Below are positions 1-5,342 of a stretch of DNA of 5,858 nt, piece after piece. The position numbers and the translations under genes were made by a program. The stretch is from Candidatus Gastranaerophilales bacterium (GTDB lineage: Bacteria; Cyanobacteriota; Vampirovibrionia; Gastranaerophilales; Gastranaerophilaceae), in assembly GCA_944323585.1 (NCBI GenBank), contig CALUTA010000098.1:1-5858 (forward strand), in the 5' to 3' direction. A model generated the notes under the pieces. The model saw nothing but the letters and a program-made list of their open reading frames with translations. It was not told the origin of the DNA and did not search any database. Within the stretch, counting starts at the first letter, position 1. Every line of letters begins with the position of its first letter.

Positions 1-1
1 A

Positions 2-1216
2 ACGAAAGGGAACGGCTCATTTGCAAACTCCAAGAGCGGCAATACGACGTTCACTCCGACTTCGGATGCAACGATAAAGGCTAACTTTGATAAGCAACAA
101 GACCCATGTGATCCATCAAATACATACAATATAAAAGTAACAGAACAATGTAATGATGCTGGTTGCAGTATGGATAACGGCATAAATAATGTATTATCTG
201 GCGGGCCATGGTGGAATTCAAATCCAAGTTTGTCGCGAGACGGAACAGGGACATTTACCGGCGGAACAGAATGGACATTACATCTGTTTAATCCAGGCGG
301 CGGTACATTGAACGGCAAAGAAACATATATAAAGAAATTAACAGTAAATGGACAAAGTAAGAATCCAATAACATATTCAACTGTGGTCTGCAGTGATCAG
401 AATGTAGTGATAGAATATGGAGTCCGCGCCCAAACAGCGAAACAAAATGTGGATATTCAGTACTATGTAGATAATGTACATGTAGATACAAAAAGTACAA
501 CCGTAATCCAGGGACAAACATTCCAATATACTGCAGAAAGCGATTATAAAGGTGGACAGTTCAAACGTTATGTTGTTGAGATTGCTAACAAGCAAACGGG
601 CAGCGGCACAAACACGTCAATAAGTGTTAGCAACGTAACTTCATCTGTTCTCATTAAGTTGTACTATGAAAAGACTGCGATGTGTAAAGTCACAATGCAG
701 AGTGCCACAGGCGGCAGTACAACTCCTGCTGGTGGAACAACTCAAACTGTAGAATGCGGAAAAGCCATGTCAATCAAAGCTACACCATCTAGTGGGTACA
801 AATTCAGTAAATGGAGTATAAAAAATGGTACTGGCAAATTCGGTGATACGACAAGCGCAAGCACAAACTTCTATCCGTCTAGTGATACAACAATAGCTCC
901 AAGTTTTGCCAAACAGGAAAGTTGTAAAGTATCCGGAACGGTAGAAGAATATATGCGCGCAGCCGGTCAAGGTCAGATAAGTGCATCATTGAAATCTGAT
1001 ACAAGGCATTCAAAAGCAATAACGGTAACAATAAAAACAGAAGGCGGTCAGACATTTACGGTAACAATACCAGCAAATAATACAACAACACAATCATACG
1101 CAAATAGTCTTCGCGGTGCAGAGGATCCGATAACCAGCGTAACCGCCAAAGATTCAAGCGGACTGACTTGTACAACAAATATAACAATCAAAAATCCGCA
1201 AAATCTCAAGCATTGA
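2..1216 (+). CDS. Partial secreted/surface repeat protein with divergent InlB B-repeat-like domains (5' end missing)
   Basis: The reading frame is open from the first complete codon at base 2, so the start lies outside the window and the ATG at 170 is internal. The 404 visible residues are rich in Thr, Ser, Gly and Asn. Residues about 228-302 match the bacterial InlB-B-like repeat pattern: a Cys-led strand, then GGSTTPAGG, CGKAMSIKATPSSGYKFSKW, and an ending of the type F.P.SDTTI.P.F. Residues 1-29 are the tail of another copy (GSFANSKSGNTTFTPTSDAT). Single cysteines recur near the repeat edges (visible residues 36, 50, 55, 130, 228, 242, 308, 379). Such repeats are known from secreted or cell-surface bacterial proteins. 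The C-terminus ends in NPQNLKH with no LPXTG motif or membrane anchor, so any signal peptide must be upstream. Ile is mostly ATA here, unlike the flagellar genes. A phage tail or adhesin role is possible but not shown. Confidence 0.8.
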   Translation, partial: TKGNGSFANSKSGNTTFTPTSDATIKANFDKQQDPCDPSNTYNIKVTEQCNDAGCSMDNGINNVLSGGPWWNSNPSLSRDGTGTFTGGTEWTLHLFNPGGGTLNGKETYIKKLTVNGQSKNPITYSTVVCSDQNVVIEYGVRAQTAKQNVDIQYYVDNVHVDTKSTTVIQGQTFQYTAESDYKGGQFKRYVVEIANKQTGSGTNTSISVSNVTSSVLIKLYYEKTAMCKVTMQSATGGSTTPAGGTTQTVECGKAMSIKATPSSGYKFSKWSIKNGTGKFGDTTSASTNFYPSSDTTIAPSFAKQESCKVSGTVEEYMRAAGQGQISASLKSDTRHSKAITVTIKTEGGQTFTVTIPANNTTTQSYANSLRGAEDPITSVTAKDSSGLTCTTNITIKNPQNLKH

Positions 1217-1258
1217 AGGCAGATTTTTAAGATATGAAGAGTAATCAAGTTTGTTTAT

Positions 1259-1299
1259 GTCGGGCATATTTGCCCGACTTGAATAAATAAAGACTTTTT
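1259..1299 (+). terminator. Possible terminator hairpin after the repeat protein
   Basis: GTCGGGCA (1259-1266) and TGCCCGAC (1271-1278) form a perfect 8-bp, GC-rich stem with a TATT loop, 43 bases past the stop codon. The T-run (1295-1299) comes 16 bases after the stem, so it is not a textbook terminator. Outer bases TTTAT (1254-1258) and ATAAA (1283-1287) could extend the stem across a small internal loop. Confidence 0.5.
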
Positions 1300-1308
1300 G
1301 CTCAATAT

Positions 1309-1350
1309 AGGCGCCCGAATTTATAGTAATTACATATGGGCGCCTTTTCC
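1309..1350 (+). terminator. Probable rho-independent terminator, second hairpin
   Basis: AGGCGCCC (1309-1316) pairs perfectly with GGGCGCCT (1338-1345) over a 21-base AT-rich loop. TTTTCC follows directly, and the downstream sequence stays T-rich. It lies about 90 bases past the repeat-protein stop and before the flagellar operon, so it probably separates the two transcripts. The large loop is unusual. Confidence 0.6.
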
Positions 1351-1390
1351 TTTGTTTATTTTTCCCGTTTAACCGCTTTTTATAACTCCC

Positions 1391-1417
1391 TTGACTTCCT
1401 CTCAAATTTCATTAAAT
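1391..1417 (+). promoter_or_regulatory. Candidate sigma-70-type promoter for the flagellar operon
   Basis: TTGACT (1391-1396, 5 of 6 to the -35 consensus) is followed after 15 bases by TTAAAT (1412-1417, 4 of 6 to the -10 consensus). A 16-base spacing gives TAAATA, which is worse. It lies between the terminator hairpins and the first flagellar gene and would give a leader of roughly 95 bases. A separate GCCGTATA (1482-1489) resembles a sigma-28 -10 element but has no matching -35 box. Confidence 0.35.
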
Positions 1418-1521
1418 ACATGGAAAAACCCATTCAAATAGAGGATTTTTTTTTATGAAATTACGTCAAACTGTAAGTATAGCCGTATATTCATGAAAAA
1501 AGATAATCAGAGGTAGTAGTT

Positions 1522-2220
1522 ATGAAAATCAATGGCGGAATTCGTTATTTCGAAAGAGGTATAGACGTTGCAATACGTGCTATGCAGGTTCAGACTGAAT
1601 TGATGTCCATTGCCAACGAAAATATTACAGGCTTTGACAAAGTCGGATATCAGAGGCAGGAAGCTGTTGTGTCTTCTTTTACCGAATATATCGGTGTCAA
1701 CGGGATTTCCAAAACTACAGACACAAAAGTCGGCCGTATTTCCATGTCGGAAAACCCGCTTGATTTCGCTATTGCCAGAGAAGGCTACTTCCAAACAGAA
1801 GGCGACGACGGAATTAAACTGACCCGTGACGGAAGGTTTAAGCTTGACAAAGAAGGAAATCTTCTCACTCTTGATGACAGAAGAGTTTTGTCAAATGCCG
1901 GTATGCCGATTCAGCTTCCGATTGTCCCAGAAAAAGTTGAAGATGTTAAGGTTGACGAAAGCGGGCTTGTCAAGGTTCTCGACAAAAAAACAGGCGAACT
2001 TATGCTTGCGGGACACATCGGGGTAGTTGATGCAAATGGCATGATTGTTATGGATCCGCAGGTTAAACAGGGTTACAACGAGTATTCAAACGTCGCTCTG
2101 CAAAATGAATTTATTAATATGATGCCGGTTATCAGAAATTTTGAGGCCAACAGACAAATTTTTATGATTCAAAACCAGAATCTTCAAAAGGTGATTTCAC
2201 AGCTTGGAAGCACGTCATAA
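1522..2220 (+). CDS. flgF: Flagellar basal-body rod protein, FlgF/FlgG family (FlgF position)
   Basis: This 232-residue protein belongs to the flagellar axial family that forms the rod outside the cytoplasmic membrane. Rod proteins leave through the flagellar export system, which fits the lack of a signal peptide. The N-terminal family signature (ANN.AN.NT.GY type) appears at residues 30-43 as IANENITGFDKVGY, with an extra residue and Gly where Asn is usual. The central signature is TRDGRFKLDKEGNLLT (101-116). The C-terminal helix carries GYNEYSNVALQNEF (184-197) and then MMPVIRNFEANRQIF. It is a little shorter than typical FlgF or FlgG (about 250-260). The start is supported by AGAGG at 1509-1513, 8 bases before ATG. 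It is the first of four co-directional rod genes; the next starts 24 bases later. FlgF rather than FlgG rests on gene order (flgF usually precedes flgG) and short length; the family call is firm, the paralogue is not. Confidence 0.85.
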   Translation: MKINGGIRYFERGIDVAIRAMQVQTELMSIANENITGFDKVGYQRQEAVVSSFTEYIGVNGISKTTDTKVGRISMSENPLDFAIAREGYFQTEGDDGIKLTRDGRFKLDKEGNLLTLDDRRVLSNAGMPIQLPIVPEKVEDVKVDESGLVKVLDKKTGELMLAGHIGVVDANGMIVMDPQVKQGYNEYSNVALQNEFINMMPVIRNFEANRQIFMIQNQNLQKVISQLGSTS

Positions 2221-2244
2221 GTTTAAATTATAAGGAATGAAATT

Positions 2245-2958
2245 ATGCAAAATTTACAGGCGATTATCAGAAAAAGCGTTAATAACGTTACGAACCAGTG
2301 GGACAGACTCGGGTATGTGGCTAATGCTCTTGCAAACTACAACACCCACGGGTATAAAGCTGTACGTTTTGAACAAATGTTAAATGAGGACGGATATCTG
2401 ACAGGTGCTATCAGAACCGACCACAGCAACGGCTCTTTTCGGGTTACAAGCAACCCGTATGACGTTGCAATTACAGGGCCCGGGTTTATTCCGGTAATTT
2501 CACCGAGCGGAGAAGTTCAATACACCCGTGACGGAGCTTTTAAGCAGGGTAAAGACGGTTATCTGGTGACCAATGACGACTGGATTGTCGGTGAAGGTAT
2601 AAAAATTCCGACAAACTGCTACAAATTCCAGATTAAGCCGAACGGAGATGTTTATGTTTATGATTCCGTTGATGATGCGGGGCACAAAGCAGGAAATATT
2701 CCGCTTGTTCAATTCGACAACCCTGAAGGGCTTGAACAGGGCGGGCTGAACAAACTTGTGCCAACAGAAGATTCAGGTGAAGCAAGGCTTGTGAAAGAAC
2801 ACTCTTATATTGCGCAGTTTAACCTCGAAAATTCAAACGTTAATATTTTTGACAACGTAGGTACAATGCTCAGGCTGAATGCTTCCATGCTTGCAAGTAC
2901 AAGATTGATGAAGGTTGTTGATGACATGTACAACAAATCAATCAATATTAGAGAATAA
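2245..2958 (+). CDS. flgG: Flagellar basal-body rod protein, FlgF/FlgG family (FlgG-like)
   Basis: A 237-residue second member of the hook/rod axial family. Residues 24-38 carry the canonical N-terminal signature YVANALANYNTHGYK. YTRDGAFKQGKDGYLV (93-108) is the family's central motif. IPLVQFDNPEGLEQGGLNKL (152-171) resembles the FlgG segment of the form L..V.F.NP.GL...G.N. SNVNIFDNV (197-205) starts the C-terminal coiled-coil helix. The usual QRAYE-type motif of that helix is replaced by RLNASMLASTRLMKVV, a real divergence. FlgG forms the distal rod, next to the hook. AAGGAA at 2232-2237, 7 bases before ATG, fixes the start. The gap from the previous gene is 24 bases, so they are probably co-transcribed and translated in step. 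FlgF versus FlgG assignment is provisional. Confidence 0.85.
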   Translation: MQNLQAIIRKSVNNVTNQWDRLGYVANALANYNTHGYKAVRFEQMLNEDGYLTGAIRTDHSNGSFRVTSNPYDVAITGPGFIPVISPSGEVQYTRDGAFKQGKDGYLVTNDDWIVGEGIKIPTNCYKFQIKPNGDVYVYDSVDDAGHKAGNIPLVQFDNPEGLEQGGLNKLVPTEDSGEARLVKEHSYIAQFNLENSNVNIFDNVGTMLRLNASMLASTRLMKVVDDMYNKSINIRE

Positions 2959-2965
2959 GGTTTAT

Positions 2966-2997
2966 TTTTCGGGGCTTAAGGCTAAAAAATCCGAAAA
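2966..2997 (+). other. Intergenic hairpin between flgG-like gene and flgB
   Basis: TTTTCGG (2966-2972) pairs with CCGAAAA (2991-2997) around an 18-base loop. It sits in the 57-base gap before flgB and ends just upstream of the flgB ribosome binding site (AGAAAGGA, 3003-3010). It could stabilise the mRNA end or influence flgB translation. There is no T-run after it, so termination is unlikely on the plus strand. Confidence 0.35.
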
Positions 2998-3015
2998 TTA
3001 AAAGAAAGGACTGAA

Positions 3016-3363
3016 ATGTTTACATCTTTAGATCATATGGGACGGGTAGGATTAATGTTAGACCTGATTACGCAAAGACAGGTCGCATTGGGTTCAAACC
3101 TTGCAAATATGGATACTCCCGGATACGTAAGGCGGGATATTGATTTTTCGGAATATCTCGGGTCTATGAACAGCCCGCTCGAAACAAAATTGTCCGAAAA
3201 ACTCGGTGCCTCTGCGGTAATTTCCGAGAGAACTTACGAAGAAATCCGTCCGGATAAAGAGTTGATGGAACTTCAGCACAATGCCATTCTATACACAATG
3301 GCTACAAGACGTATGTCAAATATTATTACCGAAATGAAAACGGTAATTAACGTAGGTAAGTAA
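3016..3363 (+). CDS. flgB: Flagellar basal-body rod protein FlgB
   Basis: FlgB is a proximal rod subunit near the MS ring and the export apparatus. The protein has 115 residues, somewhat short for FlgB (about 130-140), with the loss in the variable middle. The N-terminal helix ends in the family signature SNLANMDTPGYVRRDIDF (27-44), which is close to the FlgB consensus including the RDIDF tail. The C-terminal helix contains ELMELQHNAILYTMATRRMS (82-101), corresponding to the conserved FlgB segment of the form M..L..N...Y......... . There is no signal peptide, as expected for a substrate of flagellar export. AGAAAGGA at 3003-3010 supports the ATG at 3016. The flgB-flgC order with a 46-base gap is the usual pairing across bacteria. 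Confidence 0.93.
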   Translation: MFTSLDHMGRVGLMLDLITQRQVALGSNLANMDTPGYVRRDIDFSEYLGSMNSPLETKLSEKLGASAVISERTYEEIRPDKELMELQHNAILYTMATRRMSNIITEMKTVINVGK

Positions 3364-3370
3364 TTAAAAT

Positions 3371-3386
3371 CTGTCTGAAAAGGCAG
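3371..3386 (+). other. GNRA-tetraloop hairpin between flgB and flgC
   Basis: CTGTCT (3371-3376), loop GAAA (3377-3380) and AGGCAG (3381-3386) form a 6-bp stem with one G-U pair, capped by a GNRA-type tetraloop. It begins 7 bases after the flgB stop and is followed by an A-rich run and the flgC ribosome binding site. A role in mRNA stability or in setting flgB/flgC ratios is inference. Confidence 0.45.
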
Positions 3387-3409
3387 AAAAAAGAACAGGA
3401 GCGTAAATT

Positions 3410-3853
3410 ATGAGTCTTTTAGGTTCAATGGATATTGGACAGAGAGCCCTCAGAACACACAGTTTGAGGCTTGATGTGCATTCCAGAAACATGGCAAACA
3501 TAGATACGCCGAATTATGTAAGACGTATTCCTGTTTTGAATGCAACTGAAGAAATCTCTTTCCACGGGCTTTTGAACGAAATGAAAGAAGATGTTTTTGG
3601 AATCGGCACATTGCCTCTGCTTCAGGGAGGAGTCGTGTTTAACGGATGTCTTGAAGATCCGACACTTGGCGAGAAAATATACAAACCCGGACACCCTGAT
3701 GCTGATGAAAACGGTTATATAAGAGCCTCTAACGTAAACCCGATGGTAGAAATGGCAGATGCTATTCTTGCACAGAGAGCCTATGAGGCAAACCTTGCGC
3801 TTGTAAACATTACAAAATCAATGGCGCAAAGAGCAACAGAAATCGGACGATAA
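3410..3853 (+). CDS. flgC: Flagellar basal-body rod protein FlgC
   Basis: FlgC is a proximal rod subunit that works with FlgB, FlgF and FlgG. It has 147 residues, a normal size for the family. The N-terminus (MSLLGSMDIGQRALRTHSLR) is followed by RNMANIDTPNYVRR (26-39), the rod signature with Asn where Gly is common. The FlgC hallmark YKPGHPDADENGYI (91-104) is present, then SNVNPMVEMADAILAQRAYE (107-126) and a C-terminal helix to residue 138, close to consensus. AGGAG at 3397-3401, 8 bases before ATG, supports the start. It is the last gene of the flagellar cluster here. fliE commonly follows flgC but is replaced by a glycosyltransferase, so fliE must be elsewhere if the flagellum is complete. 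Confidence 0.95.
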   Translation: MSLLGSMDIGQRALRTHSLRLDVHSRNMANIDTPNYVRRIPVLNATEEISFHGLLNEMKEDVFGIGTLPLLQGGVVFNGCLEDPTLGEKIYKPGHPDADENGYIRASNVNPMVEMADAILAQRAYEANLALVNITKSMAQRATEIGR

Positions 3854-3866
3854 TTTATAGAATTTT

Positions 3867-3906
3867 AAAGATATTTTTTATCTTTGTGATATCATATTCA
3901 CAGAGG
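3867..3906 (+). promoter_or_regulatory. Candidate promoter/operator and ribosome binding site for the glycosyltransferase
   Basis: Three overlapping signals lie in the 58-base gap. AAAGATA (3867-3873), TTTTT and TATCTTT (3879-3885) form a 7-bp hairpin. TTTGTGATATCATA (3883-3896) contains an extended -10 of the form TGN plus TATCAT (3890-3895), 5 of 6 to consensus, without a clear -35. TGTGA (3885-3889) and TCACA (3898-3902) form an inverted repeat with an 8-base spacer, operator-like but wider than the CRP consensus spacing of 6. AGAGG (3902-3906) is the ribosome binding site, 5 bases before ATG. A start from this -10 would leave a very short leader. Confidence 0.4.
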
Positions 3907-3911
3907 TCACA

Positions 3912-4901
3912 ATGATAAAAATATCAATAATAATTCCGATTTTTAATGTAGAGGAATATTTGCCAAAATGTTTGGACAGTATTTTGTCGCAAACATTGAA
4001 GGATATTGAAGTTATCTGTGTAAATGACGGCTCAACAGACGGCTCTTTGAGGGTTTTGCAGGAATATAAATCAAAAGATGACAGAATAATAATTATTGAT
4101 AAAAAGAATGAAGGCTCCGGAATTGCCCGTAATATGGGACTTTTGAGCGCAAGAGGCGAATATGTGTATTTTGCGGATTCCGACGATTGGCTGGAGAAAG
4201 AAACGGCGCTCGAAACAATTTATGAAGCGGCAGAGAAAGATTGTTTGGATATACTTATTTTCGGCGGATATTCCTGCTACAGGAAATATGATAAAATAAT
4301 CAAATGGAAAGGTCGATATCGTCTGGATGATCTTAATAAAAAATATTTTCAGGAAGTTTTCAGCGCAAATGATATAAAAAATGATATTTTTAAATTCCCG
4401 TCAACAGCCTGGACAAAATTATACAGGCGGGATTTTTTGCTTGAAAATGACATAAGATTTCAGCCGATAAAAGTGGGGCAGGATCAGTTATTCTTTTTCC
4501 ATTCTATGATTACTGCGAAAAGAATGAAAGTTTTGAACAAATATTTTTACTGCTACCGGAAAGAGCGTGTTGGCAGTGTGACTGCGGTAAGAAAGAAGAA
4601 AAATTTTTCTCCGATATATGTAACCCGTGCAATAGAAGAACTTTTGAAAAAATTGGACAAGACAGAAGATTATCTTGCAATATCAATAGACAGATATTTT
4701 GGCAAAGCAACATCATGGCTCGGGCGTTTTGATAAAGACTTAAAACCTGAATATTACGCACAGTATATAGAGCTTTTGACACATATTCAAAAGAGCTGCA
4801 ACGGCTGGTGGAAATACTTTAACCCGACCATGTCCGACGGATATTGGCGGTTAAAAATGAAAACATTTTTAGCAAAACAAAAATTTATGCTTTTAAAATA
4901 A
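3912..4901 (+). CDS. Family 2 glycosyltransferase (GT-A fold)
   Basis: The 329-residue protein transfers a sugar from a nucleotide-sugar donor to an unknown acceptor, in the cytoplasm or at the inner face of the membrane. The N-terminal GT2 domain is clear: ISIIIPIFNVEEYLPKCLDS (4-23), the nucleotide-binding NDGSTD (38-43), NEGSGIARNMG (66-76), and the metal-binding DXD-type motif ADSDDW (88-93). TAWTKLYRRDFL (165-176) and GQDQLFF (189-195) follow; the latter has Gln where related enzymes usually have Glu (GED..F), with the likely catalytic Asp kept at 191. YRKERVGSVT (215-224) is also typical of this subgroup. The C-terminal part is less conserved and has no obvious membrane helix. It begins 58 bases after flgC and probably has its own promoter. 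Flagellin or surface-polysaccharide glycosylation are possible roles; neither substrate nor product can be read from the sequence. Confidence 0.92.
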   Translation: MIKISIIIPIFNVEEYLPKCLDSILSQTLKDIEVICVNDGSTDGSLRVLQEYKSKDDRIIIIDKKNEGSGIARNMGLLSARGEYVYFADSDDWLEKETALETIYEAAEKDCLDILIFGGYSCYRKYDKIIKWKGRYRLDDLNKKYFQEVFSANDIKNDIFKFPSTAWTKLYRRDFLLENDIRFQPIKVGQDQLFFFHSMITAKRMKVLNKYFYCYRKERVGSVTAVRKKKNFSPIYVTRAIEELLKKLDKTEDYLAISIDRYFGKATSWLGRFDKDLKPEYYAQYIELLTHIQKSCNGWWKYFNPTMSDGYWRLKMKTFLAKQKFMLLK

Positions 4902-4906
4902 AAATG

Positions 4907-4941
4907 TTTGTGATAGAATAAGTCATGCGGTTGCACAACCG
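4907..4941 (+). promoter_or_regulatory. Candidate extended -10 promoter and small hairpin after the glycosyltransferase
   Basis: TTTGTGATAGAATA (4907-4920) matches the motif before the glycosyltransferase at 12 of 14 positions. It contains TGA plus TAGAAT (4914-4919), an extended -10 with 5 of 6 consensus bases and no clear -35. A small stem, CGGTT (4928-4932) with AACCG (4937-4941), follows, then TTTCT. The stem could be the 5' end of a new transcript or a weak terminator of the glycosyltransferase. Confidence 0.35.
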
Positions 4942-4959
4942 TTTCTAATTGAAAATTGA

Positions 4960-4972
4960 ATGTCGTAGTGGC
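4960..4972 (+). repeat. Direct repeat: copy of the tRNA-Leu 5' end
   Basis: ATGTCGTAGTGGC is identical to 5195-5207, which is two upstream bases plus the first 11 bases of the tRNA-Leu gene (acceptor strand, positions 8-9 and the start of the D-stem). The copies are 235 bases apart. TGAAAATT also precedes both copies (4950-4957 and 5173-5180), with different spacing. The match stops after the shared GGC, and no complete second tRNA follows. Confidence 0.85.
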
Positions 4973-4974
4973 AC

Positions 4975-5157
4975 CTGCCGAGCGAATTTGCGGACGGACA
5001 GAGTGAAACGAGTCCGGATAGTGAGGAAATTGAGCGGAGTTGAACCTCAGGTTCAAAAGCGAAACTTTCCGAGCGTGAAGCAAATTCAAGAAGAAAAACG
5101 ATTAAGTATCGTTTTTCGAGAGGGTACAAGCGAAGCGTGTACTTCCGCCACAGGCAG
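4975..5157. other. Inverted-repeat-rich region upstream of tRNA-Leu, possible structured RNA or small palindromic element
   Basis: Most of this gap can be folded. CTGCC (4975-4979) pairs with GGCAG (5153-5157) and GAATTTGC (4984-4991) with GCAAATTC (5080-5087). Enclosed are CGGAC (4995-4999)/GTCCG (5012-5016), and GGAAA (5025-5029)/TTTCC (5066-5070) around the hairpin TTGAACC-TCA-GGTTCAA (5040-5056). Next come GAAAAACGAT-TAAGT-ATCGTTTTTC (5093-5117, 10 bp) and GTACA (5124-5128)/TGTAC (5138-5142). AGCG-type motifs recur. Open frames here are low-complexity, lack a ribosome binding site and are probably not genes. Whether it is transcribed is unknown; a MITE-like or REP-like repeat is equally possible. 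Confidence 0.5.
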
Positions 5158-5187
5158 TTCAAACAGGAACAGTGAAAATTTTATATT
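5158..5187 (+). promoter_or_regulatory. Candidate promoter of tRNA-Leu
   Basis: TTCAAA (5158-5163, 4 of 6 to the -35 consensus), an 18-base spacer and TATATT (5182-5187, 5 of 6 to the -10 consensus) lie directly before the tRNA. Transcription would start about 2-3 bases before the mature 5' end, a very short leader. Transcription from the promoter candidate near 4914 is the alternative. Confidence 0.35.
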
Positions 5188-5196
5188 TATCGTTAT

Positions 5197-5280
5197 GTCG
5201 TAGTGGCGGAATGGTATACGCGCACGTTTGAGGGGCGTGTGGAGAGATCCGTGCGGGTTCAAGTCCCGCCTACGACACCA
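5197..5280 (+). tRNA. tRNA-Leu (anticodon GAG), CCA encoded
   Basis: The 84-base cloverleaf is complete. The acceptor stem GTCGTAG (5197-5203) pairs with CTACGAC (5270-5276), with discriminator A5277 and encoded CCA (5278-5280). The D-arm follows the Leu pattern GGCGGAA..GGTA.ACGCG. Anticodon stem CACGT (5223-5227)/GCGTG (5235-5239) encloses loop TTGAGGG, giving anticodon GAG (5230-5232), which reads CUC and CUU. A long variable arm, GGA-GAGA-TCC (5241-5250), is typical of Leu. T-stem GCGGG (5253-5257)/CCCGC (5265-5269) encloses TTCAAGT. It supplies leucine for translation. A terminator follows directly, and partial copies of both its ends lie nearby. Confidence 0.97.
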
Positions 5281-5281
5281 T

Positions 5282-5315
5282 AAAAAAGGCGATTACTTTT
5301 GTTATCGTCTTTTTT
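5282..5315 (+). terminator. Rho-independent terminator of tRNA-Leu
   Basis: AAAAAAGGCGAT (5282-5293) and ATCGTCTTTTTT (5304-5315) form a 12-bp stem with one G-U pair around a 10-base loop, ending in six T. It starts two bases after the CCA end, so the tRNA transcript probably ends here. The A/T-flanked symmetry would let it act on both strands. Confidence 0.85.
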
Positions 5316-5342
5316 ATTTGAAGATTTGTGAGGGCTTTAATC

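Noticed and set aside
170..1216. ATG at 170 as the start of the repeat protein
   Set aside because: The same frame is open back to the window edge and encodes the tail of another InlB-B-like repeat; no ribosome binding site precedes 170.
1154..1405. 83-codon minus-strand frame crossing the terminator hairpins
   Set aside because: It overlaps the end of the repeat protein and both hairpins, and the translation has no family resemblance.
3885..3902. True CRP binding site
   Set aside because: The half-sites are right but the spacer is 8 instead of 6, and the regulator is not visible; it is kept only as an operator-like palindrome.
4962..5045. Second intact tRNA-Leu starting at the upstream 5' copy
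   Set aside because: Only the first 11 bases match. No anticodon arm, T-arm or 3' acceptor strand follows at the right spacing.
4949..5203. 84-codon plus-strand open frame beginning with TTG, running into the tRNA
   Set aside because: It has no ribosome binding site, overlaps the tRNA 5' end, and its residues simply follow the inverted repeats. The opposite-strand frames at 4923-5162 and 4787-5089 are by-products of the same sequence.
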